Shown one piece after another: positions 25,498-34,554 of a stretch of 64,000 nucleotides of DNA. The stretch covers positions 2,581,001 to 2,645,000 of the forward strand of contig NZ_LR027382.1 in the NCBI RefSeq assembly GCF_900604385.1, read 5' to 3'. A program made the translations under genes and the position numbers. Under the pieces are notes generated by a model that saw nothing but the letters and a program-made list of their open reading frames with translations, ran no database searches and was not told the origin of the DNA. The DNA comes from Alistipes megaguti (GTDB taxonomy: Bacteria; Bacteroidota; Bacteroidia; Bacteroidales; Rikenellaceae). Positions within the stretch are counted from its first letter, which is position 1, and each line of letters opens with the position of its first letter.

Positions 25498-26253
25498 ATG
25501 AATACCGTTACGCAACTGATCCGGGAGTTTTCGGCGCAGGACTTTTCGCAGGAGCCGTCCGCGGACCGGCTGTTGGCGGCCAGCCGCGCGATGGCGGATC
25601 ATTACGCGCGGATGGAGCATGCCATCGCGGTTCTGAGTGATCTGCGGGCCAATACAAGCCGTATCTGGTACGGTGGATTTTCGCGTACGCTGGGTTTGGC
25701 GAGCCCGGGGGAGCCGCGGGAGGTTTCGTCGATCTGGGAGGAGGAGATCTTCCGGCTGATCCACCCCGACGATCTGGCGCGCAAGCATCTGCAGGAGCTT
25801 TGTTTCTTTCATTTTATCAAGAACCAGCCTCGCCGGCGACGCGGCGACTATTGCCTGATGAGCCGGCTGCGGATGAAGACGGCCACGCACGGTTACATGC
25901 CCGTCCTGCACCGGATGTTCTATATCGCGGATCCGGCGCATGCTGCGCAGCGGTTGGCCATGTGTCTTTACGGGCCTCTTTTTTTCGAGATGCCTTCGGC
26001 GTGCCTGGTCGTCGATTGGATCGACGGCCACACGGAGGAGCTGGAGGTGCCGCGTACGTCGAAGATTCTCTCGCCCCGTGAGACGCAGATTCTGCGACTG
26101 ATCGACCGTGGGCTGACGAGCAAGGAGATCGCCTCGATGCTCAGCATCAGCATCCATACGGTCAGCCGGCACCGGCAGGAGATCCTCGGCAAGCTGCAGG
26201 TGAAAAACTCCATCGAGGCGTGCCGCCTGGCCAAGAATCTGCGGCTTCTTTGA
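25498..26253 (+). CDS. LuxR-type transcriptional regulator
   Basis: 251 residues, cytoplasmic. The N-terminal about 180 residues form a PAS-like sensor region of the kind seen in Bacteroidetes (IWYGGFSRTLGL, IHPDDLARKHLQELCFFHF, YGPLFFEMPSACLVVDWIDG). The C-terminal GerE/LuxR helix-turn-helix is complete (LSPRETQILRLIDRGLTSKEIASMLSISIHTVSRHRQEILGKL, given here in parts as about 188-232). The ATG 25498 follows a GGGGAAAAG purine run. A TTG at 25480 is possible but weaker. It lies directly upstream of the polyene cluster and is the best local candidate regulator for it, though nothing in the sequence proves that. Confidence 0.88.
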   Translation: MNTVTQLIREFSAQDFSQEPSADRLLAASRAMADHYARMEHAIAVLSDLRANTSRIWYGGFSRTLGLASPGEPREVSSIWEEEIFRLIHPDDLARKHLQELCFFHFIKNQPRRRRGDYCLMSRLRMKTATHGYMPVLHRMFYIADPAHAAQRLAMCLYGPLFFEMPSACLVVDWIDGHTEELEVPRTSKILSPRETQILRLIDRGLTSKEIASMLSISIHTVSRHRQEILGKLQVKNSIEACRLAKNLRLL

Positions 26254-26329
26254 GTGCACCCTGAAGGCGCAGTCCGGAGGGGCGATGGACATATACCACT
26301 GTCTGGTTGCGGTGCCCCTCCCCTCGGGT

Positions 26330-26408
26330 GCCCCTCCCTCTTTCTTTTCCTTCCCCTGCCTCCCTCATCCCCTCTTTCCGCTGCCCCTCTTGCCTCTCCC
26401 CTCTTTTC
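26330..26408 (+). promoter_or_regulatory. Long C/T tract, possible Rho-loading site
   Basis: About 80 nt almost free of purines on the plus strand (C-rich, few G), just after the LuxR stop and before the polyene promoter. In RNA this is C-rich and G-poor, like a rut site for Rho, so it may end the LuxR transcript, since no hairpin terminator is visible. A triplex-forming DNA element is another possibility. Confidence 0.4.
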
Positions 26409-26543
26409 GTTGCGGTTCGGCTTCGGCCGCCAGGTTGATTCTGCCTTCTTTGCCGGTATTTTTGCCTCTGTCGGCCGGAAATTCGTTTCGATCGGACTTG
26501 CCTCTTTTGAGACATATTCTGTGGGGATCTGAACTTTTTTATG

Positions 26544-26551
26544 TATATTTG
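26544..26551 (+). promoter_or_regulatory. -7 element for the polyene cluster
   Basis: TATATTTG, matching TAnnTTTG, 71 nt before the ATG at 26622. No good TTTG is found 19-20 bp upstream, so the promoter may need an activator. It is the only clear promoter before a run of 24 genes with very short gaps. Confidence 0.55.
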
Positions 26552-26621
26552 TGAAATTTTTGAATTCTGGTTCGGACCGAATGGATCTCCGGGCGGATCA
26601 AAAATCACACTGAATGAAGGA

Positions 26622-28157
26622 ATGATACAACCGTTGGAACTGGATCGTGTCGAAAAGCTGCTGTTTTCCGACGCAAAGATAGATCTTGCCGAACTGCCTC
26701 TCGACGAGGTGAAAAAATGTTATGAATTTCTGCGTGAATTCTCTGCGGAGAAGGTGATCTACGGAATCAATACGGGTTTCGGGCCGATGGCGCAATGGCG
26801 TGTCGATGACCGTTATCTGGAGAATCTGCAGTACAACATCATCCGCAGCCACTCGACCGGTGCGGGCACTCCGCTGCCTGACCTGTATGTCAAGTCGGCG
26901 ATGATCGCCCGGTTGGGGACGCTGCTTCAGGCCCGTTCAGGAGTCCATCCCGAGGTGGTCGAACTGCTTGCCGAGTTCATCAACCGCGACATCATCCCCT
27001 TCATTCCCGAGCACGGCAGCGTCGGAGCCAGCGGCGATCTGGTCCAGCTGGCGCACATTGCGCTGACGCTCATCGGCGAAGGCGAGGTCCACTGGCGGGG
27101 TGCATGGCGTCCGGCTGGCGAGGTGCTGCGCGAAAACGGCCTGCGACCCATGCGGATCCACATCCGCGAGGGGCTTTCGATCACCAACGGAACCTCCGTA
27201 ATGACCGGTATCGGGATCGTCAACCAGTTCTACGCCGAGCGGCTGCTGGACTGGGCAACGCTGGCCACGGTGATGATGAACGAGATTGCCGCCTCGTACG
27301 ACGACTTCATGGCCGAGGGGCTGAACGAATGCCGCCGCCACGAGGGGCAGCAGGTCATAGCCTGGCGCATGCGCCGGTTGGCGGAGGGTGGAAGGCGGAT
27401 GCTGCGCCGCGAGCATGAGCTCTACAGCGGCGGCCACAGCGACGTGAAGACCTTCGACAGCCGCCACAAGGTGCAGGCCTACTATTCGCTGCGGTGTGCG
27501 CCGCAGATTCTGGGTCCGGTCTACGAGACGCTCCAGGCCTCGCGCCGCATTCTGGAGGAGGAGCTCAACTCGGCGTGCGACAACCCGATTGTCGATCCCG
27601 AGCGGCGGAACGTCTTCCACGGGGGCAACTTCCACGGCGACTACATTTCGCTCGAGCAGGACAAGGTGAAGATCGCCATGACGCGTGTGGCGATGACGGC
27701 CGAACGACAGCTGAACTACCTGTTCCACGACCGGATCAACAACATCCTGCCGCCGTTTCTGAATCTCGGGACGCTGGGTCTCAACTACGGGATGCAGGCG
27801 TGCCAGTTCACGGCCACGTCGACCACGGCGGAGTGCCAGACGCTCTCGATGCCCAACTACGTGCACAGCATACCGAACAACAACGACAACCAGGATATCG
27901 TCAGCATGGGGACCAATTCGGCGCTGCTGTGCCGGCAGGTGATCGAGAATGTCTTCCAGGTGATGTCGATCCACCTGATCGCCCTGGCGCAGGCGGTCGA
28001 CTGTCTGGAGATCCGCGACGCGCTGGCTCCGACCTCGCGTCGGGTCTACGACGATGTCCGGGCGATCATCCCGCGCTTTGTCGAGGATGCACCCTTCTAC
28101 AAGCAGATCGCTCAGGTCGAGGCCTATCTGAAGAACCATCCGCTCAAACTGGAATAA
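26622..28157 (+). CDS. Tyrosine ammonia-lyase (aromatic amino acid lyase with MIO cofactor)
   Basis: 511 residues, cytoplasmic. It converts tyrosine to 4-coumarate and ammonia, supplying the aryl starter. The Ala-Ser-Gly triad that forms the MIO electrophile is in GSVGASGDLVQL (about 147-157). Other family motifs are YGINTGFGPMA, NGTSVMTGIG, HGGNFHGDYISLEQDK and HSIPNNNDNQDIVSMG. The selectivity loop LQYNIIRSHSTGAG closely resembles the loop of Flavobacterium johnsoniae TAL (RSHSSG), a well-known tyrosine-specific enzyme of the flexirubin pathway, rather than classic HutH. The ATG at 26622 is chosen because family similarity starts at MIQPLELDR. The frame is open upstream to the promoter. First gene of the cluster. 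Confidence 0.9.
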   Translation: MIQPLELDRVEKLLFSDAKIDLAELPLDEVKKCYEFLREFSAEKVIYGINTGFGPMAQWRVDDRYLENLQYNIIRSHSTGAGTPLPDLYVKSAMIARLGTLLQARSGVHPEVVELLAEFINRDIIPFIPEHGSVGASGDLVQLAHIALTLIGEGEVHWRGAWRPAGEVLRENGLRPMRIHIREGLSITNGTSVMTGIGIVNQFYAERLLDWATLATVMMNEIAASYDDFMAEGLNECRRHEGQQVIAWRMRRLAEGGRRMLRREHELYSGGHSDVKTFDSRHKVQAYYSLRCAPQILGPVYETLQASRRILEEELNSACDNPIVDPERRNVFHGGNFHGDYISLEQDKVKIAMTRVAMTAERQLNYLFHDRINNILPPFLNLGTLGLNYGMQACQFTATSTTAECQTLSMPNYVHSIPNNNDNQDIVSMGTNSALLCRQVIENVFQVMSIHLIALAQAVDCLEIRDALAPTSRRVYDDVRAIIPRFVEDAPFYKQIAQVEAYLKNHPLKLE

Positions 28158-28166
28158 GCGAACAAG

Positions 28167-28895
28167 ATGAAATACGCATTGGTAACGGGCGGCTCCCGGG
28201 GATTGGGACGCGCCATCTGTCAGCGATTGGCGGCCCAGGGGTGGCCGGTCCTCATCAACTACCAGTCGAACACGGCGGCGGCCGAAGAGACGCTGCGCAC
28301 GATCACCGAGGCAGGTGGAGTGGCCGAACTGCTTCCGTTCGACGTATCGGATCCCGATGCCATCGAACGGGCGCTGGAGACGTGGAGTGCCAGCCACCCG
28401 GACGATTACATCGCCGTGCTGGTCAACAACGCCGGCATCCGGCGTGACAACCTGCTGATCTTCATGCAGAACGAGGAGTGGCACCGGGTGCTGGACACGA
28501 CGCTCAACGGCTTTTTCTACGTCACGCGGCGCCTGCTGAAGGAGATGCTGACCCACCGCTGGGGACGGATCGTGAACATGGCCTCGCTGTCGGGTCTGAA
28601 GGGGATGCCGGGACAGACGAACTATTCGGCGGCGAAGGCGGCGCTGATCGGGGCGACGAAGGCGCTGGCGCAGGAGGTTGCGCCGCGCAAGGTGACGGTC
28701 AATGCCGTGGCTCCGGGCTTCATTGAGAGCGACATGACGAAGGATCTCGACCAGGCGACGCTCAGGAAGCTGGTTCCGGCTGGACGTTTCGGGCGGCCGG
28801 AGGAGGTTGCGGCGCTGGTCGCGTTTCTGGTCTCGGACGATGCGGCCTACATCACGGGCGAGACCGTCTCGATCAACGGCGGTTTATACACTTGA
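28167..28895 (+). CDS. 3-oxoacyl-ACP reductase (FabG-like SDR)
   Basis: 242 residues. Rossmann motif GGSRGLGRAI near residue 8, NNAG near 90, catalytic Ser in MASLSGLKG and YSAAK (Tyr-Lys pair near 152-156), plus the C-terminal SDDAAYITGETVSINGG. It reduces the 3-keto group of the ACP-bound growing chain with NADPH. The counterpart in E. coli-type aryl-polyene clusters is ApeQ. It lies 9 nt after the lyase. Confidence 0.92.
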   Translation: MKYALVTGGSRGLGRAICQRLAAQGWPVLINYQSNTAAAEETLRTITEAGGVAELLPFDVSDPDAIERALETWSASHPDDYIAVLVNNAGIRRDNLLIFMQNEEWHRVLDTTLNGFFYVTRRLLKEMLTHRWGRIVNMASLSGLKGMPGQTNYSAAKAALIGATKALAQEVAPRKVTVNAVAPGFIESDMTKDLDQATLRKLVPAGRFGRPEEVAALVAFLVSDDAAYITGETVSINGGLYT

Positions 28896-28924
28896 CAAAT
28901 AGATAAAAAAGCATACGAACACAG

Positions 28925-30148
28925 ATGGAACGACGAGTCGTCATAACGGGCATGGGCATCTGGTCCTGCCTGGGACAGAATCTGAATGAAGTGAAGGAGT
29001 CGCTTCATGCCGGGCGATCGGGCATTGGCGTGGAGAAGGAGCGGCTCGAATACGGCTACCGCTCGGGGCTGACGGGACTTGTCCCGCGGCCGCAGCTCAA
29101 GGGGGTCCTCGACCGCCGCATGCGGGTGGGGCTCTCGGAGGAGGCCGAATATGCCTACATGGCCTCGCGGCAGGCCTTCGAACAGGCCTTGATGGACGAC
29201 GCCTACCTGCATGAGAACGAGGTGGGCATCCTCTTCGGCAACGATTCGTCGGCCAAACCGGTCATCGAGGCGGCGCGGATCATGGACGAGAAGCACGACT
29301 CGGCGCTGTTGGGGTCGGGACTGATCTTCCAGTCGATGAACTCCACGGTGACGATGAACCTCAGTACGATTTTCCACCTGCGTGGGATCAACTTCACGGT
29401 CAGTGCGGCATGCGCCAGCGGCTCGCATTCGATCGGACTGGGCTACCTGCTCATCCGTCAGGGGCTGCAGGACGCCGTGCTGTGCGGCGGAGCGCAGGAG
29501 GTCAACTACTACTCGATGGCGACGTTCGACGCTCTTGGGGCCTTTTCGGTGCGGATGGACGAGCCGACGAAGGCCTCGCGACCGTTCGACCGCGACCGTG
29601 ACGGACTGATTCCGAGCGGCGGTGCGGCGGCGCTGGTGCTCGAGGAGTACGAACATGCCCTTCGGCGGGGCGCGCCGATTCTGGCCGAGGTGTGCGGCTA
29701 CGGCTTCTCGTCGAACGGCGGGGGGATCTCGCAGCCGAGCGACGACGGTTCGGTGACGGCCATCCGGCGGGCGCTCGACGCGGCCGGCATGCAGCCCGAC
29801 CAGATCGACTACGTGAACGCCCACGCCACCTCGACGCCGCAGGGCGACATGTACGAGGCCATTGCGCTGGACCGGGTCTTCCGCGGCACGCACGCCCTGA
29901 TCAGCTCGACCAAGTCGATGACGGGTCACGAGTGCTGGATGGGCGGAGCGAGCGAGATTGTCTACTCGACGCTGATGATGCAGCATAACTTCGTGGCCCC
30001 GAACATCAACCTGGAGCATCCCGACGAATACGCGGCCAAATTGAATCTGACGGCCGTTACGGTTGATACGCAGGTCGATACGGTGCTCTCCAACTCGTTC
30101 GGCTTCGGCGGGACGAACAGTGCGCTGGTTATCCGCAAGGTCAAATAA
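28925..30148 (+). CDS. 3-oxoacyl-ACP synthase (ketosynthase 1, FabF-like)
   Basis: 407 residues. The condensing triad is complete: Cys163 in SAACASG, His300 in NAHATSTP and His335 in KSMTGHECW with Lys330 before it. The closing SNSFGFGGTNSALV is typical. It catalyses decarboxylative condensation of malonyl-ACP with the acyl primer. Three intact ketosynthases occur in this cluster, so their division of labour (starter, extension, second chain) is not clear. It is 29 nt after fabG. Confidence 0.93.
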   Translation: MERRVVITGMGIWSCLGQNLNEVKESLHAGRSGIGVEKERLEYGYRSGLTGLVPRPQLKGVLDRRMRVGLSEEAEYAYMASRQAFEQALMDDAYLHENEVGILFGNDSSAKPVIEAARIMDEKHDSALLGSGLIFQSMNSTVTMNLSTIFHLRGINFTVSAACASGSHSIGLGYLLIRQGLQDAVLCGGAQEVNYYSMATFDALGAFSVRMDEPTKASRPFDRDRDGLIPSGGAAALVLEEYEHALRRGAPILAEVCGYGFSSNGGGISQPSDDGSVTAIRRALDAAGMQPDQIDYVNAHATSTPQGDMYEAIALDRVFRGTHALISSTKSMTGHECWMGGASEIVYSTLMMQHNFVAPNINLEHPDEYAAKLNLTAVTVDTQVDTVLSNSFGFGGTNSALVIRKVK

Positions 30149-30158
30149 CGCCGCGACG

Positions 30159-31259
30159 ATGAAACTCTTCCCTGACTTGGAAAAGCGCTATGCGCACGAA
30201 CAGCTGACGGCCCGCGAGGCGCAGCGTGCGGCGCAGTTCATCGCCTTCGGACCGATCGTCTTCGAGGTTTCGCGGCTGATGGTGAAGTTCGGCATCCTGG
30301 AGCTGCTGCGGGACAGCGACGGGGGGCTGACCCTCGGGGAGATTGCCCGCCGCACGGAGCTTTCGGAGTATGCCGTACGGGTGCTGCTCGAGGCGTCGCT
30401 CTCGATCGGGACGGTGCTGGTCGACCCCGAGAGCGACCGCTTCACCCTTTCGAAGACGGGCTGGTTCCTGCTGACCGACGCCTCGACGCGTGTCAATCTG
30501 GATTTCAACCACGACGTCAACTACGAGGGGTGGTTCCGCCTGGAGGAGTCCCTTCGTGAAGGGCGCCCGGCCGGACTGGAGCACTTCGGTCCGTGGAAGA
30601 CGGTCTACGAGGGGCTTTCGCAACTGCCTGCGGAGGTGCAGCGGAGCTGGTTCGGCTTCGACCACTTCTATTCGGACCATTCGTTCGACGAGGCGCTGCG
30701 GGTGGTCTTTTCGCGGCCGACGCGTCAGCTGCTCGACGTGGGCGGCAATACGGGACGGTGGGCGCTGCGGTGCGTGGCCTGCGATCCGCAGGTCGAGGTG
30801 ACGATCATGGACCTTCCGCAGCAGCTGGAACTGATGCGCCGGGCGACGGCCTCCGAGCCGGGTGCGGATCGCATCCATGGCTACGGCTGCAACCTGCTCG
30901 ACGAGTCGACTCCCTTCCCGACCGACCGGCCGTACGATACGATCTGGATGAGCCAGTTTCTGGACTGCTTCAGTGAGGAGGAGATCCGTTCGATTCTCGG
31001 CCGGGCGTCGCGCATCATGACCGACGCGACGCGTCTCTGCATCATGGAGACCTTCTGGGACCGGCAGAAATACGAGACGGCGGCGATGTGCCTGACGCTG
31101 ACGAGCCTCTACTTCACGGCCATCGCCAACGGCAACAGCCGCATGTACCATTCGGATTCGATGCGGCGGCTGGTCGAGTCGGCGGGTCTGGAGGTGGAGA
31201 CGATCCACGACTTTCTGGGTTGGGACCACAGCATCATGGTATGCCGGAAAAAACAGTAA
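30159..31259 (+). CDS. SAM-dependent O-methyltransferase (plant-OMT-like)
   Basis: 366 residues in two parts. An N-terminal winged-helix dimerisation domain (about 25-105, FGILELLRDSDGGLTLGEIARRTELSEYAVRVLLEAS) precedes a Rossmann methyltransferase domain with the SAM loop LLDVGGNTGR at 191-200, an acidic TIMDLPQQLELM and a DTIWMSQFLDCFSEEE region. It probably methylates a phenolic or enol oxygen of the product, as ring methylation occurs in aryl polyenes and flexirubins. The ATG at 30159 is 10 nt after ketosynthase 1. An open frame further upstream overlaps it and is not used. Confidence 0.87.
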   Translation: MKLFPDLEKRYAHEQLTAREAQRAAQFIAFGPIVFEVSRLMVKFGILELLRDSDGGLTLGEIARRTELSEYAVRVLLEASLSIGTVLVDPESDRFTLSKTGWFLLTDASTRVNLDFNHDVNYEGWFRLEESLREGRPAGLEHFGPWKTVYEGLSQLPAEVQRSWFGFDHFYSDHSFDEALRVVFSRPTRQLLDVGGNTGRWALRCVACDPQVEVTIMDLPQQLELMRRATASEPGADRIHGYGCNLLDESTPFPTDRPYDTIWMSQFLDCFSEEEIRSILGRASRIMTDATRLCIMETFWDRQKYETAAMCLTLTSLYFTAIANGNSRMYHSDSMRRLVESAGLEVETIHDFLGWDHSIMVCRKKQ

Positions 31260-31289
31260 CAAACACAAAAACAAGTCTATTTAATTGAT

Positions 31290-31538
31290 ATGGAAAGAAA
31301 AGAGATTGAAGAAAAGGTCAAGGCGTTTCTGATCGACGAACTGGAGGTCGACGAGGAGAAGATTGCCCCGGATGCGCTTCTGAAGGAGGATATCGGCATC
31401 GACAGCCTGGATTTTGTCGACATTGTGGTGATCGTCGAGCGGACGTTCGGCTTCAAGATCAAGCCCGAGGAGATGGGCGGGGTGAAGACGCTGAGCGACT
31501 TCTGCGACTATATCCAGAGCAAGTTGGGCGACAAATAG
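31290..31538 (+). CDS. Acyl carrier protein 1
   Basis: 82 residues, acidic, four-helix ACP. The phosphopantetheine Ser39 sits in DIGIDSLDFVDIV, followed by the helix VIVERTFGFKIKPEEMG. It carries the growing chain for the cluster's ketosynthases. A 30-nt leader and an AT-rich upstream stretch suggest efficient translation. The second ACP is 3.6 kb downstream. Confidence 0.93.
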   Translation: MERKEIEEKVKAFLIDELEVDEEKIAPDALLKEDIGIDSLDFVDIVVIVERTFGFKIKPEEMGGVKTLSDFCDYIQSKLGDK

Positions 31539-31547
31539 CCGGTAACG

Positions 31548-32525
31548 ATGGAGCCTGAAGCGACCCATACCCCGACGGCCCGTGTTTCGACGCCCGAGTG
31601 CCCGATTGAGCCCGAGTCCCCGACGGCGGCTGAGGCCTCGGCGCACGAGGCGTGGCAGGGCCATACCGACGGGCGTCCGTGGATGCTGCGATCGTTGATC
31701 GTGCTGTTCCGCCGCGTGCCCGTGCAGGTGCTCTACGGGGTCATGGGGGTGGTTGTCGTCTTCTACATGCTCTTCAACCGGCGGGGTTACCGTGCGAACC
31801 GGGACTTTTTCCGGCGTCGTATGGGCTACGGCCGCTGGCGGACGCTGCGATCGGTCTACGCGAGCCACTACCGCTTCGGCCAGGTGATTCTGGACCGTTT
31901 TGCCGTCTACGCCGGCCGCCGCTTCGAGGTGGAGATCGAACACAACGAATACTACCGCGAACTGGTCACGCGCCCCGGGGGCTTCATCATGGTGAGCTCC
32001 CACGTCGGGAACTACGAGTTGGCCGGTTATACGCTTCACCCCGAGGAGAAACGCTTCTACGCGCTGGTCTATGCCGGCGAGAAGCAGACCGTCATGCAGA
32101 ATCGGGCAAGATGCTTCGCCGGAAACAACATCGAGATGATTCCCGTTTTGAGGGACATGTCCCATCTGTTTGCGGCCAACCGGGCGCTGCTGGACGGGGA
32201 TATCGTCGGGATGCCGGGCGACCGGCTGTTCGGATCGCAGAAGAGTGTGGCCTGTGACTTTCTGGGGGCTCCGGCCCGCTTTCCGCTGGGGCCGTTTGCG
32301 CTGGCCGTGCAGCGGGAGGTTCCGATGCTTTCGATCTTCGTGATGAAGGAGTCGGCGAAGCGTTACCGGATCTTTGTCCGGCGAATCGACACGGGCGACG
32401 CTACCCTGCCGAAACGCCGCCGCATGGAAGCGTCGGCGAGGTCGTTTGCCGCTCAGCTGGAGCAGATTGTGCGTCGTTACCCGACGCAATGGTTTAACTA
32501 TTACGATTTTTGGGAACAGCCATGA
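31548..32525 (+). CDS. LpxL/HtrB-like acyltransferase
   Basis: 325 residues. A Pro/Ala/Glu-rich N-terminal tail (1-40) is followed by one membrane helix (about 58-76). The family motif H-x4-E is in SSHVGNYELAG (His152, Glu157), and later come MPGDRLFGSQKSVACDFLGAPARFPLG and PTQWFNYYDFW, typical for lipid-A late acyltransferases. Here it probably transfers the polyene acyl chain from ACP to a lipid or sugar acceptor at the inner membrane. Its TGA overlaps the next ATG. Confidence 0.85.
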   Translation: MEPEATHTPTARVSTPECPIEPESPTAAEASAHEAWQGHTDGRPWMLRSLIVLFRRVPVQVLYGVMGVVVVFYMLFNRRGYRANRDFFRRRMGYGRWRTLRSVYASHYRFGQVILDRFAVYAGRRFEVEIEHNEYYRELVTRPGGFIMVSSHVGNYELAGYTLHPEEKRFYALVYAGEKQTVMQNRARCFAGNNIEMIPVLRDMSHLFAANRALLDGDIVGMPGDRLFGSQKSVACDFLGAPARFPLGPFALAVQREVPMLSIFVMKESAKRYRIFVRRIDTGDATLPKRRRMEASARSFAAQLEQIVRRYPTQWFNYYDFWEQP

Positions 32526-32956
32526 CTCTCGAAGAGATCGACATCCTTGATTTGATACCCCAGCGGCCGCCGTTCGTGCTGATCGACCGCCTGACGGCCT
32601 TCGACGAAGCGCGGACTGAGACCCGCTTCACGGTTCGGGCCGAGCACCTGATGTGCGAATCCGGCCGGCTGCAGGCGGCCGGTCTGATCGAGAATATCGC
32701 CCAGACGTGTGCCGCGCGCTTGGGATATATCAACCTGCTGCATGCCGAGCGGGTGAAGCTGGGTTTTATCGGGGCGATCCGCGATCTGGAGATTCTCCGG
32801 CTGCCGCGGTGCGGGGAGACGCTGCACACGACGACCTGGAACCTCGAGGAGGTTTTCCGCATGATCCTCGTGCGGGCCGAGGTTCGCTCGGAGGGCGAAC
32901 TGCTGGCCACGGCGCAGATGAAGATCGCCGTGAGTGAAATCGACGCCCAAAATTGA
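32522..32956 (+). CDS. Hot-dog fold dehydratase, FabZ/ApeP-like
   Basis: 144 residues. The fold is recognisable from LIPQRPPFVLIDRL at the start and the central helix LQAAGLIENIAQTCAARLG, where the Glu in LIEN matches the catalytic Glu of FabZ. The usual GHFP catalytic His motif is replaced by AEHLMCESG, with a single His nearby. It probably dehydrates the 3-hydroxyacyl-ACP to build the conjugated double bonds, like ApeP in aryl-polyene clusters. Starts in an ATGA overlap with the acyltransferase. Confidence 0.75.
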   Translation: MTLEEIDILDLIPQRPPFVLIDRLTAFDEARTETRFTVRAEHLMCESGRLQAAGLIENIAQTCAARLGYINLLHAERVKLGFIGAIRDLEILRLPRCGETLHTTTWNLEEVFRMILVRAEVRSEGELLATAQMKIAVSEIDAQN

Positions 32957-32962
32957 CCGACG

Positions 32963-33403
32963 ATGAAAAGCGATCGCAAAATCACGAAGGAGCTGGTGGC
33001 CTCGAAGCATTTCGAGGTGCGTTTCAGCGAGGTAGACTCGATGAACATCGTCTGGCACGGCTCCTACCCGCTCTACTTCGAGGATGCGCGGGAGGCCTTC
33101 GGCACTAAATACGGACTGGGCTACATGGATATCTTCGGCCAGGGCTACTATGCGCCGCTGGTCGAGCTGTCGTTCAAGTACAAGTCGCCGATCGTCTACG
33201 GCATGCCGTGCCGGGTCGACATCCACTACCGCCCGACCGAAGCCGCCAAGATCGTCTTCGACTACGAGATACGCCATGCCGAGACCGACGAACTGCTGGC
33301 CACGGGCCACAGCGTGCAGGTCTTCATGGACAAGGAGTACCGGCTGGTGTGGATCACGCCGGAATTTTACGCACAATGGAAAGAGCGCTGGAACATGAAC
33401 TGA
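32963..33403 (+). CDS. Acyl-ACP/CoA thioesterase, 4HBT type
   Basis: 146 residues, single hot-dog domain. The motif FSEVDSMNIVWHGSYPLYFEDARE fits the YbgC/4-hydroxybenzoyl-CoA thioesterase active site with its catalytic Asp. It may release or proofread stalled acyl chains (compare ApeK). Six nt after the dehydratase. Its 3' end overlaps the next ketosynthase start by 28 nt. Confidence 0.85.
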   Translation: MKSDRKITKELVASKHFEVRFSEVDSMNIVWHGSYPLYFEDAREAFGTKYGLGYMDIFGQGYYAPLVELSFKYKSPIVYGMPCRVDIHYRPTEAAKIVFDYEIRHAETDELLATGHSVQVFMDKEYRLVWITPEFYAQWKERWNMN

Positions 33404-34554
33404 TCGTCCGCGCGGGCGACTGCATCCTCTCGCCGCTGGGCATGGACACGGCGTCGACCCTGCGGGCCGTAGTGGCCGGGGAGTCGGCGTTGCGCCGTTA
33501 CGAGGGGTTGTGGAATCTTCCGGAGCCGTTCGTGGCTTCGCTGCTTGACTTCGGGGCGGTCGACCGTGCGCTGGCCGACCGTTACGGCGCTGAGCGGCTT
33601 CGGGGCTATACCGAATTCGAACGGATGTCGATTCTTTCGGCTGCGGGGGCGCTGGACGAGGCGGGAATTGACCCGTCGTCGGATCGGGTGCTCTTCTTCC
33701 TCTCGACGACGAAGGGCAACGTGGCGCTGCTGGAGTCCGACAACCGCTACCGGGAGGAGGTGCTTCCCGACTGGTCGGCGCGCCGGATTGCCGCATTTTT
33801 CCGCAATCCGAATCCGGCGACGGTTGTTTCGAACGCCTGTACGTCGGGTGTCTGCGCCCAGATTGCGGCCATGCGGGCGCTCTGGAGCGGGCGTTGCGAC
33901 CATGCGGTGGTGATCGGCGCCGACCGGCAGTCGCGCTTCATCGTCTCGGGGTTCCAGAGCTTCAAGGCCCTCTCCGCGGAGCCGTGCCGGCCCTTCGACC
34001 GACGCCGGACGGGGCTGAATCTGGGCGAGGCGGCCGCGACGGTCGTCTATAGCCGCCGGCGGGCGGAGGAGCTCACCGACCGGGAGTGGGTCGCCTGCCG
34101 GGGAGCCATCCGCAACGATGCCAACCACATCTCGGGCCCCTCGCGTACGGGCGAAGGCTCCTGCCGCGCGCTGAAGACCGTGTTGCAGGGAGTCGATCCG
34201 GCGGAGCTGGCCGTAGTCAACGTACACGGCACGGCTACGCCCTACAACGACGAGATGGAGTCGATCGCCCTCGACCGGGCCGGCCTTGCGCAGGTGCCGG
34301 TCGATGGCCTGAAGGGCTATTTCGGCCATACGATGGGGGCGGCCGGCGTGTTGGAGTCGGTGCTGACGATGCACGCTCTCGATGCGGGGCTGGTGCTTGG
34401 CACGCGGGGATACGGCGAATGCGGCGTATCGCGTCCGCTGCGGCTGACAGCCCGGCATACGGCGACGACGCGGAGCTGTTTCGTCAAGCTGCTTTCGGGA
34501 TTCGGCGGGTGTAATGCCGCGCTGCTCTTCAAACGGGGAGGAGGCCTATGCTGA
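33376..34554 (+). CDS. 3-oxoacyl-ACP synthase (ketosynthase 2)
   Basis: 392 residues. The Cys155 nucleophile (VSNACTSGVCAQ), His284 (NVHGTATPYNDE) and His318 (GYFGHTMGAAG) form a full triad. The sequence is more divergent than FabF and resembles the ketosynthases of aryl-polyene and flexirubin clusters. The ATG at 33376 overlaps the thioesterase. Later starts would remove the first strand (ELIVRAGDCILSPLG). Confidence 0.88.
   Translation: MERALEHELIVRAGDCILSPLGMDTASTLRAVVAGESALRRYEGLWNLPEPFVASLLDFGAVDRALADRYGAERLRGYTEFERMSILSAAGALDEAGIDPSSDRVLFFLSTTKGNVALLESDNRYREEVLPDWSARRIAAFFRNPNPATVVSNACTSGVCAQIAAMRALWSGRCDHAVVIGADRQSRFIVSGFQSFKALSAEPCRPFDRRRTGLNLGEAAATVVYSRRRAEELTDREWVACRGAIRNDANHISGPSRTGEGSCRALKTVLQGVDPAELAVVNVHGTATPYNDEMESIALDRAGLAQVPVDGLKGYFGHTMGAAGVLESVLTMHALDAGLVLGTRGYGECGVSRPLRLTARHTATTRSCFVKLLSGFGGCNAALLFKRGGGLC

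Noticed and set aside
26541..26621. 27-codon N-terminal extension of the lyase
   Set aside because: It begins inside the -7 box TATATTTG and has no similarity to lyases. The ATG at 26622 fits family length and similarity.
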